A DNA stretch of 42,392 nt from Aquibacillus albus (lineage in GTDB: Bacteria; Bacillota; Bacilli; Bacillales; Amphibacillaceae): the NCBI RefSeq assembly GCF_016908325.1, contig NZ_JAFBDR010000033.1, positions 1 through 42,392 on the forward strand, in the 5' to 3' direction. The notes beneath the pieces are model-generated. The model was not told the origin of the DNA. It ran no database searches and worked only from the letters and a program-made list of their open reading frames with translations. How positions within the stretch are numbered: the stretch's first letter is position 1; each line of letters opens with the position of its first letter. Below are positions 18,223-26,344 of this stretch, in pieces. The position numbers and the translations under genes were made by a program.

Positions 18223-18483
18223 ATGGCTATTCGTAAGGAAGATTTATATAAGATGGTGGAATCTTTAAGCGATGAAGATAAAAAAGCAGCCTTTGACTTT
18301 ATGGAATTTTTGATTGAACGTTCTAAGAACAAAAAGCCTGAATCATGGCAAAAGATTGATGAACTAGAAAGTGACAATGACCCATTAACAGAAGAGGAAC
18401 GTGAGCAGTTAGAAAGTAAGGATGGATATATTACAGGAGAGGATGCGAAGCGTGAATTCGGACTACAAGTTGATTTACCATAA
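18223..18483 (+). CDS. Probable antitoxin of a RelE/ParE-type pair
   Basis: 86 residues from the ATG at 18223 (AAAGGTGG 7 bases upstream; the GTG at 18217 overlaps that site). The protein is acidic and helical, with an N-terminal DLYKMVESLSDEDKKAAFDFMEFLIERS stretch like DUF2281-type antitoxins and a C-terminal tail LTEEEREQLESKDGYITGEDAKREFG common in Gram-positive RelB-like proteins. Its last 32 bases overlap the toxin frame. The reading frame is intact while the toxin appears damaged. Confidence 0.7.
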   Translation: MAIRKEDLYKMVESLSDEDKKAAFDFMEFLIERSKNKKPESWQKIDELESDNDPLTEEEREQLESKDGYITGEDAKREFGLQVDLP

Positions 18484-18655
18484 GTCCGCAGTTAAATTCA
18501 TAGCCAAACTAGATAAAAACTCTCAAGAAAGAATTATAACTGGATTAAAAGGACTTTTATCCATTCCTCCTGAAGTTTTTATTCTTTACGATATCGTTAT
18601 AATTTTTTTGCTTATTGCGATTGCTGACTCTATTCACATGAGACTACCTTTTTAA
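18452..18655 (+). pseudogene. RelE/ParE-family toxin, internally deleted
   Basis: From the GTG at 18452, with GGAGAGG 9 bases upstream, the frame reads NSDYKLIYHKSAVKFIAKLDKNSQERIITGLKGLLSIPPE, a good RelE/ParE N-terminal half. It then passes straight to ILYDIVIIFLLIAIADSIH, which resembles the last strands of the family (R-I-x-Y-x-I ... I-x-I-x-H-R). The central part that normally holds G-D-x-K-x-L and R-L-R-x-G-D-Y-R is missing, about 25-30 codons, and the end has drifted. At 67 residues it is short for the family and is probably inactive. Confidence 0.6.
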
Positions 18656-18804
18656 AAAAGAACAACAAACAATACAAAGTCATTGCTGCACAGTACAACC
18701 ACACTATTCAATTGAAAAGGTTATTCAAAGCGCGTACTTTCAACAAGAATATATACGGTTTTTCACTATTACGAAAAGGGTATAAAGAGCTGATAACACT
18801 ATAT
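18656..18804. other. Non-coding spacer after the toxin remnant
   Basis: AT-rich sequence with no open frame, repeat or hairpin that I can support. It leads into the second copy of the dispersed hairpin element. Confidence 0.4.
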
Positions 18805-18898
18805 TTTTCAAAAATAAATAGGAGTGTCGTTTAGATAATCTAAGGCTCCACGAGACACTCCTATAAAAATAACGTGTCGCTAATTAGTCACAATGAGT
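18805..18898 (-). repeat. Dispersed hairpin/terminator element, copy 2
   Basis: The arms ATAGGAGTGTC (18818-18828) and GACACTCCTAT (18854-18864) form a perfect 11-bp stem with a 25-base loop; on the minus strand a TTTATTTTTG tract follows. It lies after the 3' end of the HyuA-like gene that ends at 18976, so it can end the nine-gene operon. Shared with copy 1: the stem, CCACGAGA in the loop arm, TAGATAAT, and TAATTAGT beyond the stem. The stem position that is A-T in copy 1 is G-C here. Confidence 0.72.
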
Positions 18899-18975
18899 TA
18901 TAATACATAACGTAATGTATATAAATTATAGTTATATAATGCAATGTTTAAATTGAGTTGTAAAGAAGGAGTAAT

Positions 18976-20556
18976 TTAAACTCCTGCACCATCTAAAACT
19001 TCTGCTAGGTTGCCAGCTGCTTTGATACGAATTCTTGTTGCGTTTCCTGGCAAATATGCTAGTGGGACGTCTTCAATGTCAACAATATTAAGCTGATCCG
19101 GATCTGCTCCTGCTTTCACAGCCTCTTCGAACGCCATATCCTTTGCTAGCTGCAATGTTTTTTCCCGGCCCATTTCATCTAACGAGAAAACCTTTTCGAT
19201 TTGACCGCTGACCTGTGCTATTGCGGCACCAATAGCATTGGCAACCCCGAAGTTTTCTGGCCTTAATACAGTTGAAGCTCCTTCCAATTGATCAGGTAGT
19301 AAAATACTGCCACCGCCGACTAATATGACTGGCATTGGTTCAGCGCTTGTTTTGATTTTATCTATTGCTACTTCAACTTGCTCTACCATTTGAGCGTAAA
19401 TTTTCTTCAGTAGTTCTTTATCTAGATCCTTAACTAACGTTGGATCTCCAATCTCCGCCTTCCCTAAAGCAACTATTACGTCGGTAGTTGTAAGGGTATC
19501 TCCGCCAAAAACCATCCCCTTTTCTGGTAACTGATAGCCCACACTATCAGGTCCTATCTTAATTTCTCCATTATCCTGTATCCTAACAATAGTCCCTCCG
19601 CCTAGACCAATAGAAACTAAGTCTGGCATTCTAAAATTAGTTCTAGCACCACCAATTTCAACTGATAACGACGACTCCCTAGGAAAAGAGTTCACTAAGA
19701 TTCCAATATCCGTTGTCGTACCGCCAACATCAATAACCAAAGCATCAGAATAGCCGGTTAAATAAGAAGCTCCACGCAAACTATTTGTTGGACCACAAGC
19801 TACTGTAAAAATCGGATACTTTACTGCATAGTCAATAGACATTAATGTTCCATCATTCTGTCCGAAAAACACTTTCGCATGAATCCCCTCTTCGTTTAAA
19901 GCATTTACAAAACCATCAGCAGTTGCCTTCGCTACATTGACAACAGCTGCATTTAAAATGGTTGCATTCTCACGTTCAAGTAGACCGACACTTCCGATTT
20001 CACTAGATAAGGATACTGCTATCTCTTCACCAAGCACCTCTTTTATAATTTCAGCAGCTCTTTCCTCATGCTTTGGAGAAACCGGAGAAAATACAGACGT
20101 TATCGCAACAGAATCTACCAATCCTTTGACTTCATGAGCAATTTTATAAATTTCATCCTCATCAAGACTAGTAATTTCCCGACCATCAAACTCATTACCG
20201 CCTCGAACCAGATAAACAAACTTTCCAAGATGATCTTTTAAATCGTCTGGAACACCGATTAACGGCTTGACGGCAAGTGTGGCAGGAGCTCCAATTCGAA
20301 TAACTGCTACAGAGTTGAGTCTCTTTCTTTCAACTATTGCATTTGTACAATGGGTTGTCCCTAACATTGCATAACGAATATCTTCTAATGGAATATTCAC
20401 ATGGGAGATAACCTTTCTCATAGCTTGATAGATACCTGTGCTTACATCCTCTGTTGTAGGTGATTTCGTTTCAGTAACCACCTGATAATTTGCATCTAAA
20501 ATAACAGCATCTGTATGGGTACCTCCAACATCAATACCAATTCGATAGTTAGCCAA
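18976..20556 (-). CDS. HyuA-like hydantoinase/oxoprolinase-family ATPase, copy 1
   Basis: 526 residues with the ASKHA-fold ATP site: GIDVGGTHTD at residues 7-16 and VIDVGGTTTD at 274-283, plus GGGSILLP near 416. It is shorter than full HyuA or 5-oxoprolinase subunits and matches the roughly 520-residue type that is encoded next to DUF917 proteins. The family hydrolyses cyclic amides such as hydantoins or 5-oxoproline with ATP. The start is TTG at 20556 with a GGGAG site; it overlaps the end of the DUF917 gene by 8 bases, which points to a complex made in fixed ratio. Last gene of the operon. Confidence 0.92.
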   Translation of the reverse strand: MANYRIGIDVGGTHTDAVILDANYQVVTETKSPTTEDVSTGIYQAMRKVISHVNIPLEDIRYAMLGTTHCTNAIVERKRLNSVAVIRIGAPATLAVKPLIGVPDDLKDHLGKFVYLVRGGNEFDGREITSLDEDEIYKIAHEVKGLVDSVAITSVFSPVSPKHEERAAEIIKEVLGEEIAVSLSSEIGSVGLLERENATILNAAVVNVAKATADGFVNALNEEGIHAKVFFGQNDGTLMSIDYAVKYPIFTVACGPTNSLRGASYLTGYSDALVIDVGGTTTDIGILVNSFPRESSLSVEIGGARTNFRMPDLVSIGLGGGTIVRIQDNGEIKIGPDSVGYQLPEKGMVFGGDTLTTTDVIVALGKAEIGDPTLVKDLDKELLKKIYAQMVEQVEVAIDKIKTSAEPMPVILVGGGSILLPDQLEGASTVLRPENFGVANAIGAAIAQVSGQIEKVFSLDEMGREKTLQLAKDMAFEEAVKAGADPDQLNIVDIEDVPLAYLPGNATRIRIKAAGNLAEVLDGAGV

Positions 20557-21649
20557 TTGTCTTCACTCCCTCAAGTACTAATTCTTCTACCGGGCGATAA
20601 TCTACGTCATAACCAAAATACCCTGGCCCACACGTTTTTATCCCTTTTTCCGTTCTCCACTTAGGATCACAAGGCATCCCAATAACAACACACCTAGCCC
20701 CATACCGTAATCCTTCCGTTGTTACTGGCAAACCTGTTTCAGCATCAAGCACTGCGATTAAGTCCGGAGTTACACAAAGAACACGTTCTTTTGTTTTAGC
20801 TATTAAATGTTCATTTTGAAATTTTAATTCCAATTCTTGTCCTAAGTTTGAATCCAAGCCTTCCAAAGTGGCTGTTCCCCTCGCAAAACCAGTTTCCGTT
20901 TTACGGTTCACATCTATTACTTTACCCTTAAAAAGTTCATGTCCATTTGTTAGTTGAAGGATTTCCTTAATTGGGGCTTTTCCTTCTTGCTTAGCTAAAC
21001 GAATCGCTTTTCCTATTTGCTCTTCAAGGGCTAATATATGGTGAATCCCACTTTCTTTTAAATTTCTCCCGTTCATCGGGTAAATGGCCATCATAACAGA
21101 GCCACCCATTTCAATCGTTGATGTTCTTGCTATACGCTCTGCCCACACGTTATTAATTGTTTTTAATAAGGAAGTATTTCCCTTCTCATCCGCAATAACT
21201 AAAGGAGTTGCAGACACGCCATCTAAGTAAAAAGTGACCATTTGAAGCTCTGGAAATGCTCGACCCATTCCATCCACATCTACAACAGGCAAACCGAGCC
21301 TGGCAGCAAGCGCAAACGGGAGAAGGGAATTTAACCCACCGGCTTCAATTGGCATCGTTGCATAAACTTCCTTTCCTAAGTATTCCTCTAAAGATTTAAA
21401 CGCACCAATAGCTTCTTCACCACTAGGAGCCTTTTCAATCATGACTGTCGGCGCCCCCATCATTCCAGATGGAACAACTAAAGCGTCATCTGGAACTTCA
21501 TCTACATCTAATAGTTTTATAGGTCCGAATTCCTCAATAGCTTGAAGTGCCATTAGTTTGCCAATATAGGGATCTCCTCCCCCACCAGTGCCTAAAAGCG
21601 CTGCACCAACTGCTATATCTTCTATTTCCTGTTTACCAATATATCGCAT
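20549..21649 (-). CDS. DUF917-family protein, copy 1
   Basis: 366 residues from the ATG at 21649, which has GAGGAG 7 bases upstream; the GTG at 21664 lies inside that ribosome site. The N-terminal IEDIAVGAALLGTGGGGDPYIGK and the later DVDGMGRAFPELQM and TTEGLRYG are hallmark DUF917 segments. The biochemical role of DUF917 is not known to me; its constant pairing with a short HyuA suggests it is the second subunit, in the place of HyuB. It overlaps the HyuA gene downstream and follows aroM-like upstream by 34 bases. Confidence 0.9.
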   Translation of the reverse strand: MRYIGKQEIEDIAVGAALLGTGGGGDPYIGKLMALQAIEEFGPIKLLDVDEVPDDALVVPSGMMGAPTVMIEKAPSGEEAIGAFKSLEEYLGKEVYATMPIEAGGLNSLLPFALAARLGLPVVDVDGMGRAFPELQMVTFYLDGVSATPLVIADEKGNTSLLKTINNVWAERIARTSTIEMGGSVMMAIYPMNGRNLKESGIHHILALEEQIGKAIRLAKQEGKAPIKEILQLTNGHELFKGKVIDVNRKTETGFARGTATLEGLDSNLGQELELKFQNEHLIAKTKERVLCVTPDLIAVLDAETGLPVTTEGLRYGARCVVIGMPCDPKWRTEKGIKTCGPGYFGYDVDYRPVEELVLEGVKTIG

Positions 21650-21683
21650 CAAAAAACTCCTCACTAAAAAGTATTTTTTAATA

Positions 21684-22337
21684 TTAGGCTAATTCTGTTG
21701 CAACCCTCGCTACAAGGGACCGCGGTAAAAGAGCAGGTAAATTAGTTGTTTTTTTAACCCTATGCTTATGTTCCTCGGTATAGCCCATACAATCCAGTAC
21801 GAATAAAGTTGCACCCTTCTCTTTCAAATAGTTAGATGGTGATTCAATATCTACCTTTTCATAAGGAGAAGCTGCAGAAACGACGATAGGGATATCGCCC
21901 CATTTTTTCGTTAATTGTCCGATTTGCTCTTCTAAAGGCACAATGATACCTAACTTCCCATTGCCAATGACAGATTGAACAACATGATATAAAATTAAAT
22001 CTGGAAAGAGGATGGGCTTTGAATGAATAATTGTAGGAAAACTTCCTGTACAAACGACGATAGAACTCGACACACTTTTTTCTACATCTAAGATTTTGTT
22101 TTGAACATATGGAAGGAGTTTTTCCTTCGATAGCTTCACACTACTACCATTTCTTAACCTAGAAACATAGGTAAACTCTCCGAATCGAGGAGCTAACCTT
22201 GCAATTTCCGCTTCTGATAAATCATCCAGTGCACCTGCTTCAATGAAGGAAGTATCTTCACCAAGTAATGGCTTCATTTCAGGAGTCATGTCTACTCTGG
22301 GAGATTGCCCTATGGTTACTAAACCAACCTTTCTCAT
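21684..22337 (-). CDS. AroM-family protein
   Basis: 217 residues. The N-terminal MRKVGLVTIGQSPRVDMTPEM and the C-terminal FVLDCMGYTEEHK are typical of AroM, a family first named for an E. coli gene next to aroL and still without a proven reaction. The fold resembles Asp/Glu racemases, with cysteines at VVCTG and LDCMG. The ATG shares one base with the stop of the DUF1177 gene (TAATG), so the two are translationally coupled and probably act together. Confidence 0.9.
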   Translation of the reverse strand: MRKVGLVTIGQSPRVDMTPEMKPLLGEDTSFIEAGALDDLSEAEIARLAPRFGEFTYVSRLRNGSSVKLSKEKLLPYVQNKILDVEKSVSSSIVVCTGSFPTIIHSKPILFPDLILYHVVQSVIGNGKLGIIVPLEEQIGQLTKKWGDIPIVVSAASPYEKVDIESPSNYLKEKGATLFVLDCMGYTEEHKHRVKKTTNLPALLPRSLVARVATELA

Positions 22338-23281
22338 TAGGCTAATACATCCCTTCCAAACGATTGAAGCACAGTCATAGCACCATATAATTCAACAAGG
22401 CGATTAAACTCAGCTTCATCGTAAAAAGAAATACTACCTTCCGTATATTCCTTAGCAACTTCTATCGTAAAGCGCACTGCTTCTGCAATATCAACTTCAT
22501 GACTCGCACCAGTTGCACAGCCAGGAACAATGGATTGCGCTACAATAGCTAAACCAACAACAGGCTTCTCGGTAGCAACAGCCGGCTGTAAAATAGAGTT
22601 AATATGATATAATCCATTTCCATATGGCGTTATATCTTGAGTTGTAATCGGAAAGGTACTTGGCAACTGACCCGTAGACATTTCCATAATACGCAATAAA
22701 TCATCACTTACCTTTAGAATATAACCTTCTTTAACAGTAGGAGATATGGAAATTCCTTTTTGATTTATGATACGATTTCCCTTTGTTGTATCTATTGATA
22801 TGATCGCATCCATTTCAGCAAAGATCTCATATTGGTTCATCACAGACAGATCAACAGGTGAGCCCATAAAATCTACAGGATGATGAGGTTCAGTAGGAGC
22901 ATCTGGACAAATATGGGTTGTAACATAGACGTCACCTTCTAACCGATCTCCTTTGCTTGCCATGTTCGCTAACTTTAGTGCTATAGCAATTCCGGAGACA
23001 GCACCATCAGCATCTGATACGAGCCCAGTTCTACTAGGACGAGCTCCAATCCCACCTAACCTCCCTACTATACCTAATGTTTGAGCATTTCCCCCAGCTG
23101 ACTTCCCGTTTTCCCCTTTAATCAAGGTTTTGACGAAGTCGGTAGAACCTCTTTCGCCAAGCACTGTTTTAGTAGTTGTCTCTATATATTGGTTATATTT
23201 AAATAATTCCATTATGATTTTACCGTTTATATTAGGATCATCTAATAATTCCATTGCTTGCATGGCATAGCTTAGTGACAT
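22337..23281 (-). CDS. DUF1177-family protein
   Basis: 314 residues from the ATG at 23281, which has GGAAGGGAG about 7 bases upstream and yields the N-terminus MSLSYAMQAMELLDDPNINGK expected for the family. A longer open frame to 23389 runs through hairpins and is rejected. The segment TGLVSDADGAVSGIAIALKLA and the His-rich HICPDAPTEPHHPVDFMGSP look like metal-hydrolase elements, which makes a peptidase-like or amidohydrolase role possible, but this is inference. Coupled to the AroM gene. Usually found near DUF917 and HyuA-like genes. Confidence 0.9.
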   Translation of the reverse strand: MSLSYAMQAMELLDDPNINGKIIMELFKYNQYIETTTKTVLGERGSTDFVKTLIKGENGKSAGGNAQTLGIVGRLGGIGARPSRTGLVSDADGAVSGIAIALKLANMASKGDRLEGDVYVTTHICPDAPTEPHHPVDFMGSPVDLSVMNQYEIFAEMDAIISIDTTKGNRIINQKGISISPTVKEGYILKVSDDLLRIMEMSTGQLPSTFPITTQDITPYGNGLYHINSILQPAVATEKPVVGLAIVAQSIVPGCATGASHEVDIAEAVRFTIEVAKEYTEGSISFYDEAEFNRLVELYGAMTVLQSFGRDVLA

Positions 23282-23320
23282 TTCAGTTCTCCCTTCCTTT
23301 AAAGCACATCCTTTTTGTGT

Positions 23321-23382
23321 AAAAAAAAGCTTTTCCGTTATGGAAAAACCAGTGGGAGTGACAAGCACTACTTTGCACTCCC
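23321..23382 (-). terminator. Intra-operon attenuator-like hairpins before DUF1177
   Basis: In the 127-base gap between the nitrilase-like gene and DUF1177, minus-strand transcripts meet GGGAGTG/CACTCCC (23354-23360 with 23376-23382) and then TTTTCC/GGAAAA (23331-23336 with 23342-23347) followed by GC and eight T (23321-23328). It may lower expression of the last four genes relative to the first five, or act as a regulated attenuator. Confidence 0.55.
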
Positions 23383-23408
23383 CATCCAATATTCAATTTC
23401 ACTTTTAT

Positions 23409-24218
23409 TTAGAGTGAATAGGCTATTTTTCTATCGCGCAAGAATGGGATATCTTTTCTATATTTTTTGATAGAATTTAGATCAACTTCAACCAATTGCA
23501 TATCTTCTGCATCAATTGGAGCATCTAATAAAACTTCTCCCCTAGGATTCACTACTTTATTATTTCCGAACAAATGAATTGATCCTTCTTCACCAACTCG
23601 ATTTACTCCGATAGTAAAACAAGTATTTTCAAGCGCGCGTGCCTTAAAGTAGATATCCCACATATCTTTATCCTGTATCGGAAAGGCAGATGGACACAAG
23701 ATAAGTTCCGCACCAGCTAACGCTAGATTTCTAGACACTTCAGGAAACCCTCCGTCATAACAAATCATAATTCCTACTCGACCAATATCTAGGTCGAATA
23801 CCGGATAATCATCTCCATGCCTAAAGTGATTTCTCTCACCAGCCCAAAGATGTGTCTTATCATAACAGCCAATAACCTCTCCGTTACGATCAATTACTAT
23901 TGCACTATTATAAATAACCCCAGGTAACGCTTTATACGTAGATAGAGGTACTATCAAATTTATTGAATTTTCCTTCGCCTTATTTTTGAATGTAGAAAGC
24001 AATCTGCTATTTTCATTTATATTTATGGCATAATCAAAATATTGTTGAGAAACCATATCTGGATTGTATCCACTAAGGAACAATTCCGGAAAAATGACTA
24101 AATCAGCATGTTTCTCTTTGGCTTTGTCTATATATGAAATTGCTTTCTCTATATTTTTGTCTAAATCATATAAAATACTTTGAAATTGGACTAATGATAG
24201 TTTGGCTGATCTCAACAT
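23409..24218 (-). CDS. Nitrilase-superfamily carbon-nitrogen hydrolase
   Basis: 269 residues from the ATG at 24218 (AAGAAGG 5 bases upstream). The catalytic triad is complete: Glu in FPELFLSGY (residue 45), Lys in YDKTHLWAGE (121) and Cys in MICYDGGFPE (153). Such enzymes hydrolyse amides or N-carbamoyl groups; examples are N-carbamoyl-amino acid amidohydrolase and beta-ureidopropionase. With HyuA-like enzymes and a hydantoin-type racemase beside it, an N-carbamoyl compound or an acid amide made by ring opening is the likely substrate. The exact one cannot be read from sequence. Confidence 0.9.
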   Translation of the reverse strand: MLRSAKLSLVQFQSILYDLDKNIEKAISYIDKAKEKHADLVIFPELFLSGYNPDMVSQQYFDYAININENSRLLSTFKNKAKENSINLIVPLSTYKALPGVIYNSAIVIDRNGEVIGCYDKTHLWAGERNHFRHGDDYPVFDLDIGRVGIMICYDGGFPEVSRNLALAGAELILCPSAFPIQDKDMWDIYFKARALENTCFTIGVNRVGEEGSIHLFGNNKVVNPRGEVLLDAPIDAEDMQLVEVDLNSIKKYRKDIPFLRDRKIAYSL

Positions 24219-24239
24219 ATACACCTTCTTATTTTCTTT

Positions 24240-25556
24240 CTAGGAAGCAATCGTATCACTAGAAACATTCGAGTCTGATTTCTGAGCAATTTTCAAAACA
24301 ATAAACTGACTTAAACCAGCTACCAGAATACCATCTAATGATGAAATAGTTGTTAAAGAAAATACTCCATTAGTTGTTAATAACGCAACTACAGAACCTA
24401 ATATCCAACAACTAATCGATGTTAATCGTATTCTCGGTATGTTAGCCAACTTTTGAATACTATAGTCTGATTTGTTGAACAAATAATAATCAACGATAAT
24501 TACCCCTCCCATAGGTGGTATTAAAATACCTAATACACTTAAGAACGGGATAAAATTATCATAGATTCCAAATAAAGAAAGGATAATCCCTAACACACCA
24601 GAAATGACTGTCAGCTGCCATTTCTTTAGCTTTTTAAAAACAACAGCAAAACCAAGTGCAGAACTGTATAGGTTATTATCATTAGAAGTCCATTGAGCAA
24701 ACATTAATACTAGTAAAGCAAATGTTCCCCATCCTAAACCAATCATGATATCTACTAAATCCCATGTACCTGTGACTTGTGCCATGACAGTACCGACTAA
24801 TACAATAAGAGGAGTGACAATAAAGAATGCCATCAATGCTGCAATAATCGTATCCTTTTCTGACTTTGCGTAACGCGAAACGTCAGGGGCAACTACAGCT
24901 CCAACTACAAACGAACTAATTACGATAGATATTCCTTGTCCAAGAGTTAGTGGATCTCCACTACCTTGTAAGCTAAAAATATCACTGACATTATTATTTT
25001 GAAGAATTCTCCACACAGAAGCTATCATCAAAATTAGCAGTAACGGGACTGCCCCCTTACTTAACACATCCAATGCTTTATATCCAAATGTCGCTGTTGC
25101 AATCATACATATTCCACCTAGAACAATGAACAGCATGGCATTACCACTAATTCCAGTTGTCTGTTCCCACGCCACGGATGCGGTATTACCAAATAGTCCT
25201 AATTGAACACCAAACCAGCCATAGCTTCCAAATGCTTGAATTAAAGCAATCCCAATAATCGCTAACTCTCCGAAAGCAAACCGACTAATCATCGCTGTTG
25301 ATAAGTTAGTTTTTGCTCCTATAATTCCAACTAAAGCTGTGATGATAGCTAATACAAATCCACCAGCAAATCCCGCTATCAATGTCTGCTTAAATGTAAG
25401 ACCTACACCTAGCGTTCCTCCAGTAAGTAGTAAACCTAAACTAATTCCTACACCACTCCAAATTAATGCCATCGATAAGTAATTTTTTGTTTTTTCTTGT
25501 GGAACAGGTGATACACCATAATCCTCTAAGGCGCGATCAATCTTTTTGGTTTCCAT
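24240..25556 (-). CDS. NCS1-family nucleobase/hydantoin permease (CodB-like)
   Basis: 438 residues, 12 predicted membrane segments, GGGGGAA before the ATG. The N-terminal soluble stretch with DYGVSPVPQEKTKNYLSMALIWSG, the repeated glycine-rich early helices and the central APDVSRYAKSEKD are typical of the cytosine-permease branch of NCS1. The family takes up cytosine, allantoin, hydantoins and related rings with sodium or protons. It lies 15 bases upstream of the nitrilase-like gene. It supplies the strongest hint that the operon's substrate is a small nitrogen ring. Confidence 0.9.
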   Translation of the reverse strand: METKKIDRALEDYGVSPVPQEKTKNYLSMALIWSGVGISLGLLLTGGTLGVGLTFKQTLIAGFAGGFVLAIITALVGIIGAKTNLSTAMISRFAFGELAIIGIALIQAFGSYGWFGVQLGLFGNTASVAWEQTTGISGNAMLFIVLGGICMIATATFGYKALDVLSKGAVPLLLILMIASVWRILQNNNVSDIFSLQGSGDPLTLGQGISIVISSFVVGAVVAPDVSRYAKSEKDTIIAALMAFFIVTPLIVLVGTVMAQVTGTWDLVDIMIGLGWGTFALLVLMFAQWTSNDNNLYSSALGFAVVFKKLKKWQLTVISGVLGIILSLFGIYDNFIPFLSVLGILIPPMGGVIIVDYYLFNKSDYSIQKLANIPRIRLTSISCWILGSVVALLTTNGVFSLTTISSLDGILVAGLSQFIVLKIAQKSDSNVSSDTIAS

Positions 25557-25596
25557 TAGATTTCCCCCATCTTAAAATTTTTTAATTCTTTAAGCC

Positions 25597-26313
25597 TTAG
25601 GCACGTATTTTCATCGGTGGATTCATATACGTTAACTTACTTTGTTTCACATTCATTGCAATTAAACTCTCCAGCATTTTTGCCGCTGCAACTAATGGGC
25701 TAATAACAGGAAGATCATATCCCAGATGTTTCAATTCAGCTTGAAGGTCTTGGGCTACTTCTAGCATTCCTGTACAGCCAAGTATTAACGCATGTGCTTT
25801 GTCTTCCTCAATAGCAAGTTTCATCTCTCTAAATAAGCTTTCTTTCAGTTTCGCCTTATCACTAACCTCTAGTACTGGAAGATTTGCAGATCGAATAGAA
25901 GCTAATTTTTCGCTAAGTCCTAACTCCTTGGCATTGTTTTCTAACATCGCTACCACATTTGGCAGGACACTAATAATAGAAAAAGAATGAGCTAACAAGG
26001 CAGCATTTAACATGGATGCTTCTCCAGGACCTACAACAGGAATGTTTAACAGCTCTCTGGCAGCTTTCACTCCAGGATCTGCAAAACAATTAGAAATAAT
26101 TCCATCGTAGCCTTCCAATTCCGCCTCACGTGCCTTTTCTAAAAAATTAGGAACACATAAAGCTTCATCGTATTCACATTCAATTGACTCTGGACCATAA
26201 TCTAAATGACAGACATCAATGCTTGTACTTGGGTGAACAAATTGCTTTATTTCTGTAACAGCATCTTGGTCAAAGATATCGGAGATAATGGGAACAATTA
26301 CTTTAAGCTTCAT
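25597..26313 (-). CDS. Asp/Glu/hydantoin racemase family protein (HyuE-like)
   Basis: 238 residues with the two catalytic cysteines of the family, C76 in ISNCFADPG and C180 in LILGCTGM. Members interconvert D and L forms of amino acids or 5-substituted hydantoins by a two-base mechanism. AAGGAGG precedes the ATG. Placed between the second HyuA copy and the permease, it probably racemizes the imported ring or its opened product so that a stereospecific hydrolase can finish it. Confidence 0.9.
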   Translation of the reverse strand: MKLKVIVPIISDIFDQDAVTEIKQFVHPSTSIDVCHLDYGPESIECEYDEALCVPNFLEKAREAELEGYDGIISNCFADPGVKAARELLNIPVVGPGEASMLNAALLAHSFSIISVLPNVVAMLENNAKELGLSEKLASIRSANLPVLEVSDKAKLKESLFREMKLAIEEDKAHALILGCTGMLEVAQDLQAELKHLGYDLPVISPLVAAAKMLESLIAMNVKQSKLTYMNPPMKIRA

Positions 26314-26344
26314 ATTTTTTCCTCCTTAAAAAGGACATTTTAAT

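Noticed and set aside
23282-23389. N-terminal extension of DUF1177 by 36 codons
   Set aside because: It runs through two hairpins and a T-run, lacks a ribosome site, and the internal ATG at 23281 has a strong site and the family N-terminus.
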